From positions 3,626,441-3,690,440 of the forward strand of contig JAEVLN010000003.1 of the NCBI GenBank assembly GCA_018350325.1: a stretch of 64,000 bases of DNA, written 5' to 3'. The position numbers were made by a program, and so were the translations under genes. Source of the stretch: Globodera rostochiensis. Taxonomy: Eukaryota; Nematoda; Chromadorea; Rhabditida; Heteroderidae. Of the stretch, positions 36,038-46,912 are shown piece after piece. Under the pieces are notes generated by a model that ran no database searches, was not told where the DNA came from, and saw only the letters and a program-made list of their open reading frames with translations. Position 1 is the first letter of the stretch, and the number at the start of each line of letters is the position of its first letter.

Positions 36038-37973
36038 ATGAGTGTTAATGGCGATGAGGATTGGTTTGAAAATGTTGAGAATTTTCGCCCGTTGCGTGGC
36101 GGAAGACGCGCAGGTACCCTAAATGAAGTTGCGACAGGAAAAACAAAGGTTTTAAACTTTACCCTTTGACTTGACTAATTCAAATTCTCATTTTCAGATT
36201 CCCATTGAAAGGGCCGAGCAGAAATTTCTCATCGAATTTGCAAGTGCTTCCAAAGAAACGGACCCACTGGAGACGATGTACCGTTTCACCTCGTGGTTCG
36301 AGGAAAACTTCCCCAGCGGGAAGCAGAAACACTTTTGTCCGCTTCTCTACAAAATTTGCACGACTTATTGTCCAATGGTTGTCTACAAAAATGATGAGCG
36401 GTTGCTGAAACTGTGGTTGAAATTGGCCGAGAATTTTCCAGAAAGCGGATTGGCCATCATGGAGTTTGCATTTGCTAAGGGATCTTGTCGACAGTTAGCC
36501 AAATTCTATGTCCATTGGAGTACGATGTTTCAGTCCATTGGTAGGGAAAGGGTCAGTGAATTTTCGTTAATTGGGGGGGGGGAAGGCGATTTTAGGGGCG
36601 TCTCTTTTTAATTGCATTTTTGTTGAGGATTTTTCAAATTATTATGCGAATTATGCTTTACTTTTAGGCGGAGGGGTCAGCGGTGCCGATAGGCGCTCTC
36701 CCCAGGCCGAAAAAAGTGCCGATTTTTGAAATTTTGGTTGCAAAATCCTTAACAAATCGAGTCAAAAGTTCAATATTTTCTCGGCGGCGCCTATCGGCAT
36801 CGCCGAGCCGCCCAAAAATGAAGCAAAACGGAAAATGTGGCCCCAAAAATCGAGAAAAATTGCTTAACAAAAATGCAATAAAAAGGAAAAAAACACCCCT
36901 AAGAATCGATTTCCCCCCCCCCCGAAATTTTTTTCTAGATACGGCCCTGGCTCCCCCCTATGGGTTTCCAGTGAGGGGCATGCCCCTCCCCCTGGGGCTA
37001 CGGGCCGCCTTTCTCCCATCTAAATAATGTTAAAAATATTATGTCCACGATCAAACAAATTCCGCAGGATGGTGGAACAAGGCTCGTGAGAAATTGCAGC
37101 TAGGCCAGAAAATGTGCGCAATGCCATTGGACTTGTTGCATGGAGCTGTTGATGAGCTGGAAGCATCGGTGATGAGAGTGATGCGTTGTGGGACGGACGA
37201 GGTTTTGAGCCAACAATTTTGCCAGAATTTATTGATTTTTAGAGTCTCAAAATAAAAATGTTACTCTTTTTCTTCTACATTTTTGTGCTATGTGAGTTAA
37301 TTTTCTACAGATATCGTTGGCCGTTTCTGAGGAGAATTCACGGGAAACTCTAGGCAAACTTCGTGGCCTCGGACGGCGCCATTTTGCCCCGATCATTCGC
37401 GCTGCCCAAGGCCCCACGGGGACACTTCCCAGCGGCAGCATCAAAAAGACTTCCTCAAGAGTGGCCAAGGCTAAAATTGGGGACCCTTTCGAAATTCTTG
37501 CCGATGAATCGACTGATTGCATTTCCGATGAATATCCTCCGACCGTTCTGTTCCAAACGCCCATCGGAACACGGCCTGGGAAGCGATCTTTTATAGCGGA
37601 ATCGCTTCGTAACGACCAGGATTATCAGGTGAACAAACAAACAAAGAATTAAACAATAAATCAACTCAATTTATTTGAGACTTTGTTCGGCACTTTCGAT
37701 ATTCAAGAAAAGGTGGACCTTCAAATCACCAATGAGGAAAATGAGCTGAACGCCAACGGAGTGTCCGCTAGCCGACTTCCTACCATTCCGGCACATACGC
37801 CGGCACAACCAAATTTCGAGATCTTTCGGGAGGCCGGGGATGATGATGACGGGCAGCCGAAAAAGGCAGCACGGAGCAAACTTAAGCTGCGGAAGGAATA
37901 CGTCCAATCGATGTCCGTTGAGGAGGGTTTTGCACATAAAATTGTCTCCGACAAGAGCAAAGAACGTAAATGA
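36038..37973 (+). CDS. san-1: Mad3/SAN-1-type spindle checkpoint protein (BUB1/BUBR1 N-domain)
   Basis: Exons 36038-36148, 36198-36540, 37068-37201, 37311-37628 and 37680-37973 give 399 residues. The N-terminus (ENFRPLRGGRRAGTLNE) matches the start of Mad3/BUBR1. The TPR-like Mad3/BUB1 homology region follows: DPLETMYRFTSWFEENFPSG, DERLLKLWLKLAENFPESGL, QLAKFYVHWSTMFQSIGWW. There is no kinase domain, as in C. elegans SAN-1. FEIFRE near the C-terminus fits the ABBA motif (F-x-I/L/V-F/H/Y-x-D/E) that binds Cdc20. Where BUBR1 has its N-terminal KEN box, this protein has VEN (residues 13-15), and I see no other KEN. It would delay anaphase by inhibiting APC/C-Cdc20. Intron 2 (36541-37067) contains a foldback element. 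The gene is convergent with chn-1. Confidence 0.85.
36565..36950. mobile_element. Foldback/MITE copy in intron 2 of the Mad3-like gene
   Basis: The left part (ggaaggcgattttaggggcg) and the right part (cgcc-less mirror: cccctaagaatcgatttccc, then ctagatacggccctgg) are inverted copies of each other and of the ends at 62785. A second, nested inverted repeat built on gcggtgccgataggcgc (36674) and gcgcctatcggcatcgcc (36786) sits in the centre. No ORF. It occupies most of the intron without touching the splice sites. Confidence 0.65.
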
Positions 37974-38616
37974 AGAGAGAACGAGTGTCAAATTGACTTA
38001 ATGATCATAATGCTTTAACGCTTTTTTACGCCGCTTTGTTGCATATTCTATTACATTTACTTTTTAGTCGTTTGCACATAATTTTTGCAGAGTAATTTCG
38101 AACTGACGTAAAAATGGCGTGAGGGGGGTGGGGCTACAAGCGCTTTAATGCTACGAATTTAAATTGTAAATGCTAAAGGCATATTAGGGATGGGGCACTA
38201 ATGCTCCTCCTTTTCATTAGTGGCGCCGTTTCGTCATTGGCCGGCTACCGGACCGAAGCAGGGTTGTAGAGGATATATGGGACCTTTTGTCCGATTCGGC
38301 ATTATAGGATAATCTTCTAACGGTTTTTCATTAGGGGATCTTTTGTCCGTGAGACCGTATGATAGCATGCCAACCCATCCTTTTATCTTTATTATTGAAG
38401 AAAGTGGAATGGACAGTTAAATGACAAACTTGTTTACATGAAGGTTTGGAATCGAGGGATAAGACAAGACGAATTAAAATACATGTATTTTTATGACGAA
38501 ATTAAAATAAACACGTTTACCAACTAATAGAGAGTACACATTTGAAAAAGAATACAAAATTTGAGGCCACTTTGGTTAAAGGGGGTAAACAAGGGCTGAC
38601 AGAAACAATGTACATT
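37974..38616. other. Convergent 3' intergenic region
   Basis: It lies between the ends of the Mad3-like gene (+) and chn-1 (-). It includes a direct repeat-like pair (gaccttttgtccg near 38281 and gatcttttgtccg near 38338) but no gene. Confidence 0.5.
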
Positions 38617-40494
38617 TTAAGCATCAATAGCCCATTCGTTTTCCTGGACAAAATGGTCGACGACTTCCTTCAGGGCAAAATTCGGAATCAATTGGTCGGC
38701 AGTGAGGCTTGAACGAATTATGAATAATTACAGTGGAATTTAACTGAAAAAACTTACGGAACTCGAGTAACCGGGTCGAAGTGTCCAACTCGGTGGAGAT
38801 GAGTGAGAATGTCCTGTCTGTCGTAAGTGATTCCGGAGGGGGTGACGACTGGATCCTGGAGCAGTTCAAAGCTGATCTTGCCGCACAGATAGTCCGGGAG
38901 GTCGCGCTTCCTCCGGCGCTCGTCAACCTGAAAGTTTGAAAAATATATAGTTTTAGAAATGAGAGAATTTGTGAAAAAGTTTCCAATAAAACTATTAAAC
39001 GTTTTCACGTTGAGCACGACTTGGCTTTTTTTTAAAATGATTTTTCTCATTTAGAGCTTTCAAATGAATACCAAAAGGGGTACTTTACGGTTTTTCGACC
39101 CCCTCCCAAAATCTGCTAGAAACATCATATATGGGGTTTTCAAGGCTGTGACAATATTTTTTTGTTACTCTGCATTTTTACGAATTCATCAATAGAAAAT
39201 AAAAATTGAGAATTAAATTGGTTCTTGAAATTAAGGGAAAAACGGCTCTTTAAGTAACATCAAAGCCAGATAAAATAACAAGCCTGAGCTTAGGGGCTTA
39301 TTAGGTCTAAGCCTAAATGAACCCCAAGCCAGTCGCTTAGGCCTAAGCCTAAAGGATCCCTAATAATCAGCGTATCAAATAACATTAGTTGCTTCCGCGT
39401 AAAAATTTTTGCAGATTCGTAATCAGCACCCTTGAAGGTAATTTCAGTTACCCGGTTTCCAAATTACCCCAACATATACATGTACTTAGCTTGTGTGTTA
39501 TCTTTAATAATTACAAAAAAGAAATGTCTTGTGCATTCCGTTCTTGAGAAATAAAATAACACTGCCGAGTTGTCCGTACACCAAAAAAATACACCTCCAA
39601 AATCGCTTTTTCCCACAAAAGGCCACCTTCCCGAACCGATCTTTAACAATTACCCAATTTACCTGCGCGAAAAGGTTATTTAGCTGCTCTTTGGAGTTAG
39701 CTCCCTGACTTTTGAGTTCGTCCATTTTGTCTTCTGAATCATTTTCGTCCTCATTTTTCAGTTGTTCCATCTTTTTGGCAATGTCTTCGTCAATCAACTG
39801 GTTTAGGTAACATTGCAGCTCGATTTCCTGAGTAATGCGTTTTTCTTCTTCCTGACGAAATCTAAAAAACGAAATTAATTAAAAATTTATATTTAGTAAA
39901 AACTTAATTTTCTCGACGCGCTAACCGCAACAATTGCGTGATTTCGTCTCCATAAGTTTGCTTAAGGCTGAGAACCCCTTCATGAGCTCGCATCAACACT
40001 TTAATAGCCTAAAAGTTTGGTATTCCATCTTATATTTTCTGTAAAACTTCAATTTGAATTTACAAATCAGTTTATTTTTCTTACAATTAGTCGGAACCCA
40101 AAAAGCGAAACACAAAATAACATAAACACTTAACACTATAAGATTTATCCCTAAAACACTGAAAACCTCGTCAAATTGTTTTTGGTGCACGTACACCTTC
40201 CCTAGGTAGTAATTGGCCTTCACATTCTTTCTGTCCATGTCGAGTGCCTTTCTGCAGTCCTCCGCTGCGGACTCCCACTTTTTGAGATTCAAATTGCACA
40301 ATGCACGATTGGTGAAATAGGTTGGGTCGTTGGGGTTCTTTATAATGGCACGGGTGTAGTGGGAGAGGGCTTCCTTAAAAAACCAAGAATAAATTAGACA
40401 ATTAAAGCTGATGCACCTCATATTTTCCCGCCTGGTAATACCGATTTCCACGTTCTTTGTGTTCGGAAGCTGTAAATTGTTGTGCTGATGACAT
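38617..40494 (-). CDS. chn-1: CHIP/STUB1 E3 ubiquitin ligase
   Basis: Exons 40494-40417, 40373-40167, 40008-39926, 39861-39663, 38927-38758 and 38707-38617 give 275 residues. Three TPR repeats come first ([60 protein letters not shown]) and would clamp the EEVD tail of Hsp70/Hsp90. A helical linker ([17 protein letters not shown]) follows. A C-terminal U-box ends the protein ([43 protein letters not shown]), which recruits the E2. The end NEWAIDA resembles other CHIP C-termini. Size is close to C. elegans CHN-1. It acts in cytosolic protein quality control. The intron 38928-39662 is large and carries TTAGGC-type palindromes. Divergent from adenylate kinase. Confidence 0.95.
39280..39360. repeat. 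TTAGGC/GCCTAA palindromic repeat in a chn-1 intron
   Basis: The segment contains gcttaggcctaagcctaa, where TTAGGC, the nematode telomere hexamer, meets its complement GCCTAA head to head. A related unit (accccaagccag) lies between two such motifs, and the same arrangement recurs at 41578-41645. Confidence 0.7.
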
Positions 40495-41009
40495 ACCAAC
40501 CTTTTTATTTAAATGTATTTGCCCAATTTCGATAAAATACATGTAATAAATTAATTAGAAAATAATGGAGTCCAGTTTGCCCCCCCCCCAATATTTTTTA
40601 AAAGTAATAAAAAAATTAAAAAGTCGCTAAAGATGCTTCTAGTGGTTTTCGTGGGCGTAGAATCCGGGTCTGACCTCCATTTCGACCGATTTCGAATTCC
40701 GTACCAGACAACATTTTTTCGAACATACGAATTTTCCAAAAAATAAATTCGGTCTCAAAAACTTTTTTTTTGGCTTGCATTCATCGCCTGAAAATTTTTT
40801 GCTTATTTGTTAGGAATTAAAATCTATTTTTGTTGGTGATTTTGTCCGCCTTTTTTGTGCTGAGTACGTCCTGGACATTTTCAATTGATAAGATAGAGGG
40901 TAATTTCAAAGGACGTCCTTAGAAAATAAGGACTATGGGATCCCTGATATTTTTATTTTGGTTCCGTAATCGGTTTACTCTCTCTACATATTTATTAAGC
41001 AGTAATTAA
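40495..41009. promoter_or_regulatory. Bidirectional intergenic region of chn-1 and adenylate kinase
   Basis: A 515-bp head-to-head gap between the start codons of chn-1 (-) and the adenylate kinase (+). It is AT-rich with a C-run near 40580. Both promoters must lie here or the genes must receive spliced leaders. No specific sites are recognised. Confidence 0.5.
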
Positions 41010-42362
41010 ATGGCACCATTGAATGAGCGCAAAATTGATCTGCCAATCATTTTTATTGTGGGCGGCCCGGGCTGTGGGAAAGGGACACAATGCGAGCGGA
41101 TCGTGCAGAAGTTCGACTTCACCCATTTGAGTTCGGGCGATTTGCTGCGCAACGAAGTGAACTCCGGCTCGGAGTTGGGCAAACAGCTGAAGGAGACGAT
41201 GGATGCCGGTGGCCTAGTCCCATTGGTAATTCTCGAGCTGTAAAATTTAACGGAGTTTTGGAGGGCAAATTTGTAAAAATTCTTTTTAGGACAAAGTCTT
41301 GGCAATTGTGAAGGCAGCAATGCTCAAAGAGTGCGAAACCTCAAAGGGTTTTCTCATTGACGGTAATTTTTTAAGAATACACGACCTTAAAAAAAAATAC
41401 ACGACCATAAATAAATTACATTAAAAGTCGTATTTAAATTACAATTAAAAATCATATTGTAAGCGGATTTCTTCTAATATAGCTTGAAAATTTTTTGTTT
41501 TGTTATGATAACATCCCACTCGTGTTGAAATTGCAGAATCCATTTAAACTTTTAATTCCCCCCATAAGCAAGAGGGATCGTTAGGCTTAGGCCTAAGCCT
41601 AACGAACCCCAAGCCAGGGTGGCTTAGGCCTAAGCCTAACGATAACGGACACTGTCACAGGAACACACTCCAAACCTACACCCTACTTTTAAAAATGCAG
41701 CGCTATCAATGCCCTAATTTGTTCCAAAAACGCAGCAAACAAATAATATAGCAGACAATTTATATTTATGGTCGTGTATTTTTTTTTATGGTCGTGTTAT
41801 TTTTTTTAAGGTCGTGTAAACATATTAAGGTCGTGTAAACATTTTAAGGTCGTGTAAACTGCAATAGAGCCGATTTAAATGTTTCTTTAAAAATTGTTTA
41901 GGGTACCCTCGTGAGGTAATTCAAGGACAGCAATTTGAGCAGGAGGTAATTTATTAATTTTATTTTCGGCTTTTTTTTTGCATGAGAATTATTCCACATT
42001 GCATTTCTTTTGCCGTTTTTCAAATTATTCAAAAACTTTTTAGATTCAGTCGCCTGTTCTGGTCATTTACTTCGAGGCCAGTGAGGCAACTTTGGTGAAA
42101 CGACTGATGGGCCGTGGACGAAGTGACGACAACGCGGACACTATCAAAAATCGATTGCGCAATTTCGTCGAGTCCACGAAGCCGGTGGTCGAATATTACG
42201 AGAAGCAGGGCAAATTGGTCAAGGTCGGTCGGGCAAGACAAAATAATTATAAATCTTTCCAAGTTAACTTTTCTGTACCAAAAGATCGTTGCTGAAAGTT
42301 CTGTTGAGAACATTTTTGCGGAAGTGAGCAAACATCTCAAAGAGCGCATAAAAACGAAGTGA
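41010..42362 (+). CDS. Adenylate kinase isoenzyme 1
   Basis: Exons 41010-41225, 41290-41362, 41902-41945, 42044-42223 and 42285-42362 give 196 residues, the size of AK1. It interconverts ATP + AMP and 2 ADP in the cytosol. The P-loop is [11 protein letters not shown], followed by the NMP-binding motif [12 protein letters not shown]. Next come [20 protein letters not shown] (Arg contacting AMP), the short lid ([19 protein letters not shown], typical of short-type AK and UMP-CMP kinases) and a final helix. SSGDLLR and DGYPREV fit AK1 better than UMP-CMP kinase, but nucleotide specificity was not tested. Intron 2 (41363-41901) contains a foldback element. Confidence 0.9.
41372..41864. mobile_element. 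Foldback element in the adenylate kinase intron
   Basis: The left arm (tacacgacct then tacacgaccataaata, about 41374-41414) is the inverted complement of the right arm (tttatggtcgtgta repeats, about 41766-41860, with extra aaggtcgtgtaaac units). The centre holds two TTAGGC/GCCTAA palindromes (41578-41645). No ORF is present. Confidence 0.7.
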
Positions 42363-42794
42363 ATAGCACTGACGATGATGTCTTCACAAAGCCTAGTTCC
42401 ATTCTGATCAGCAAGCCGTAGTCGGGGGGGGGGGGGGGAATTAAATTTGACAAAAAACCATCGGAGGACCCTTTTGTTTTGCCACATTTATAGGTTTTGA
42501 CCAATGTTCTTTACAAATCGATAAAATCCAATGTTCCCCCTCCCATTCCTTAAAAGCTTTAAAAACCTAAAAATCGCCTTTTTCCCGCAACTGCCCCCCT
42601 CCCGAAAAAGCCTGCAGTAGCAATCAATTCAATCCCAGTCATATATAATAGCGTTTATTGTACACATTTCATTGTTGTATTTTGTATTGTACAATACATG
42701 TAAAGAACAGGACCAATAGAATAAATATATATTGTAAAGCGAGAGAGACATAGATTCATTTTTCAACGGCTACTCCATTTTCGGAACTCAATTG
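42363..42794. other. 3' flank of adenylate kinase
   Basis: No gene. It contains a 15-G run at 42424 and AT-rich sequence with a repeated tattgtac motif, then passes directly into the 23-bp minisatellite. Confidence 0.5.
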
Positions 42795-45700
42795 GTCCCA
42801 TAGACTTTATTTACGCGTCCCATAGACTTTTATTTACGCGTCCCATAGACTTTTATTTACGCGTCCCATAGACTTTTATTTACGCGTCCCATAGACTTTA
42901 TTTACGCGTCCCATAGACTTTTATTTACGCGTCCCATAGACTTTTATTTACGCGTCCCATAGACTTTTATTTACGCGTCCCATAGACTTTTATTTACGCG
43001 TCCCATAGACTTTTATTTACGCGTCCCATAGACTTTTATTTACGCGTCCCATAGACTTTTATTTACGCGTCCCATAGGACTTTATTTACGCGTCCCATAG
43101 ACTTTTATTTACGCGTCCCATAGACTTTTATTACGCGTCCCCTAGACTTTTATTTACGCGTCCCATAGACTTTTATTTACGCGTCCCATAGACTTTATTT
43201 AGCGTCCCATAGACTTTTATTTACGCGTCCCATAGACTTTTATTTACGCGTCCCATAGACTTTATTTACGCGTCCCATAGACTTTATTTACGCGTCCCAT
43301 AGACTTTATTTACGCGTCCATAGACTTTTATTTACGCGTCCCATAGACTTTTATTTACGCGTCCCATAGACTTTTATTACGCGTCCCATAGACTTTATTT
43401 ACGCGTCCCATAGACTTTTATTTACGCGTCCCATAGATTTTATTTACGCGTCCCATAGCTTTTATTTACGCGTCCCATAGACTTTTTATTTACGCGCCCA
43501 TAGATTTTATTTACGCGTCCCATAGACTTTTATTTACGCGTCCCATAGACTTTTATTTACGCGTCCCATAGGACTTTTATTTACGCGTCCCATAGACTTT
43601 TATTTACGCGTCCCAAGACTTTTATTTACGCGTCCCATAGACTTTTATTTACGCGTCCCATAGACTTTTATTTAGCGTCCCATAGACTTTTATTTACGCG
43701 TCCCATAGACTTTTATTTACGCGTCCCATAGACTTTATTTACGCGTCCATAACATAGACGTCCCATAGACTTTTATTTACGCGTCCCATAGATTTTATTT
43801 ACGCGTCCCATAGACTTTTATTACGCGTCCATAGACTTTATTTACGCGTCCATAGACTTTTATTTACGCGTCCCATAGACTTTTATTTACGCGTCCCATA
43901 GACTTTTATTACGCGTCCCATAGACTTTTATTTACGCGTCCCATAGACTTTTATTTACGCGTCCCATAGCTTTTATTTACGCGTCCCATAGACTTTTATT
44001 TACGCGTCCCATAGACTTTTATTTACGCTCCCATAGACTTTTATTTACGCGTCCCATAGACTTTATTTACGCGTCCCATAGACTTTTTTTACGCGTCCCA
44101 TAGACTTTTATTTACGCGTCCCATAGACTTTTATTTACGCGTCCCAAGACTTTTATTTACGCGTCCCATAGACTTTATTTACGCGTCCCATAGACTTGTA
44201 TTACGGTCCATAGACTTTTATTTACGCGTCCCTAAGACTTTTATTACGCGTCCCATAGACTTTATTACGCGTCCCATAGACTTTTATTTACGCGTCCCAT
44301 AGACTTTATTTACGCGTCCCATAACTTTTATTTACGCGTCCATAGACTTTATTTACGCGTCCCATAGACTTTTATTTACGCGCCCATAGACTTTTATTTA
44401 CGCGTCCCATAGACTTTTATTTACGCGTCCCATAGACTTTTTTTACGCGTCCCATAGACTATTTATTTACGCGTCCCATAGACTTTTATTTACGCGTACC
44501 ATAGACTTTTATTTACGCGTCCCATAGACTTTTATTTACGCGTCCCATAGACTTTATTTCGCGTCCCATAGACTTTTATTTACGCGTCCCATAGACTTTT
44601 ATTTACGCGTCCCATAGATTTTATTTACGCGTCCCATAGACTTTTATTACGCGTCCCATAGACTTTTATTTACGCGTCCATAGACTTTTATCCCATAGAC
44701 TTTTATTTACGCGTCCCATAGACTTTTATTTACGCGCCCATAACTTTTATTTACGCGTCCCATAGACTTTTATTTACGCGTCCCATAGACTTTTATTTAC
44801 GCGTCCCATAGACTTTTATTTACGCGTCCCATAGACTTTTATTTACGCGTCCCATAGACTTTTATTTACGCGTCCCATAGACTTTTATTTACGCGTCCCA
44901 TAGACTTTTATTTACGCGTCCCATAGACTTTTATTTACGCGTCCCATAGACTTTTATTTACGCGTCCCATAGACTTTTATTTACGCGTCCCATAGACTTT
45001 TATTTACGCGTCCCATAGACTTTTATTTACGCGTCCCATAGACTTTTATTTACGCGTCCCATAGACTTTTATTTACGCGTCCCATAGACTTTTATTTACG
45101 CGTCCCATAGACTTTTATTTACGCGTCCCATAGACTTTTATTTACGCGTCCCATAGACTTTTATTTAACGCGTCCCATAGACTTTTATTTACGCGTCCCA
45201 TAGACTTTTATTAGATTTTATTTACGCGTCCCATAGACTTTTATTTACGCGTCCCATAGACTTTTATTACGCGTCCATAGACTTTTATTTACGCGTCCCA
45301 TAGACTTTTATTTACGCGTCCCATAGACTTTTATTACGCGTCCCATAGACTTTTATTTACGCGTCCCATAGACTTTTATTTACGCGTCCATAACTTTTAT
45401 TTACGCGTCCCATAGACTTTTATTTACGCGTCCCATAGACTTTTATTTACGGTCCCATAGACTTTATTTACGCGTCCCATAGACTTTTATTTACGCGTCC
45501 CATAGACTTTTATTTACGCGTCCCATAGACTTTTTATTTACGCGTCCCATAGACTTTTATTTACGCGTCCATAGACTTTTATTTACGCGTCCCATAGACT
45601 TTTATTTACGCGTCCATAGACTTTTATTTCGCGTCCCATAGACTTTTATTTACGCGTCCCATAGACCTTTTATTTACGCGTCCCATAGCTTTTATTTACG

Positions 45701-46879
45701 CGTCCCATAGACTTTTATTTACGCGTCCCATAGAACTTTTATTTACGGTCCCATAGACTTTATTTACGCGTCCCATAGACTTTTATTTACGCGTCCCATA
45801 GACTTTTATTTACGCGTCCCATAGACTTTTATTTACGCGTCCCATAGACTTTTATTTACGCGTCCCATAGACTTTTATTTACGCGTCCCATAGACTTTTA
45901 TTTACGCGTCCCATAGACTTTTATTTACGCGTCCCATAGACTTTTATTTACGCGTCCCATAGACTTTTATTTACGCGTCCCATAGACTTTTATTTACGCG
46001 TCCCATAGACTTTTATTTACGCGTCCCATAGACTTTTATTTACGCGTCCCATAGACTTTTATTTACGCGTCCCATAGACTTTTATTTACGCGTCCCATAG
46101 ACTTTTATTTACGCGTCCCATAGACTTTTATTTACGCGTCCCATAGACTTTTATTTACGCGTCCCATAGACTTTTATTTACGCGTCCCATAGACTTTTAT
46201 TTACGCGTCCCATAGACTTTTATTTACGCGTCCCATAGACTTTTATTTACGCGTCCCATAGACTTTTATTTACGCGTCCCATAGACTTTTATTTACGCGT
46301 CCCATAGACTTTTATTTACGCGTCCCATAGACTTTTATTTACGCGTCCCATAGACTTTTATTTACGCGTCCCATAGACTTTTATTTACGCGTCCCATAGA
46401 CTTTTATTTACGCGTCCCATAGACTTTTATTTACGCGTCCCATAGACTTTTATTTACGCGTCCCATAGACTTTTATTTACGCGTCCCATAGACTTTTATT
46501 TACGCGTCCCATAGACTTTTATTTACGCGTCCCATAGACTTTTATTTACGCGTCCCATAGACTTTTATTTACGCGTCCCATAGACTTTTATTTACGCGTC
46601 CCATAGACTTTTATTTACGCGTCCCATAGACTTTTATTTACGCGTCCCATAGACTTTTATTTACGCGTCCCATAGACTTTTATTTACGCGTCCCATAGAC
46701 TTTTATTTACGCGTCCCATAGACTTTTATTTACGCGTCCCATAGACTTTTATTTACGCGTCCCATAGACTTTTATTTACGCGTCCCATAGACTTTTATTT
46801 ACGCGTCCCATAGACTTTTATTTACGCGTCCCATAGACTTTTATTTACGCGTCCCATAGACTTTTATTTACGCGTCCCA
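42795..46879. repeat. 4.1-kb minisatellite, 23-bp unit, about 177 copies
   Basis: Tandem head-to-tail repeats of a 23-bp unit with the core gacttttatttacgcgt preceded by cccata. The total is ~4085 bp. The right ~1.1 kb (45760-46870) and 44750-45170 are almost perfectly uniform. The left and middle parts carry scattered 1-bp deletions, mostly in the tttt, ccc and ttta runs. Each unit contains the 6-bp palindrome acgcgt. No spacers, so it is not a CRISPR. It ends 25 bp before the splice-acceptor-like site of the next gene. Confidence 0.97.
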
Positions 46880-46893
46880 ATTAGCATCAATTA

Positions 46894-46903
46894 TTTCTTA
46901 CAG
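46894..46903 (+). promoter_or_regulatory. Putative trans-splice acceptor
   Basis: The sequence tttcttacag lies nine bases before the ATG at 46913 and directly after the minisatellite. No upstream exon in phase is visible. A spliced-leader acceptor is the simplest reading, which would place the outron inside the repeat array. Confidence 0.5.
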
Positions 46904-46912
46904 ACCAAAACA

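Noticed and set aside
41010..42362. UMP-CMP kinase rather than adenylate kinase
   Set aside because: The P-loop and short lid are shared by both families, but the overall length and the segments [10 protein letters not shown] and GYPREVIQG resemble AK1 more. Substrate specificity remains unproven.
42795..46879. CRISPR array
   Set aside because: The 23-bp units are directly adjacent, with no spacers, in a eukaryotic context.
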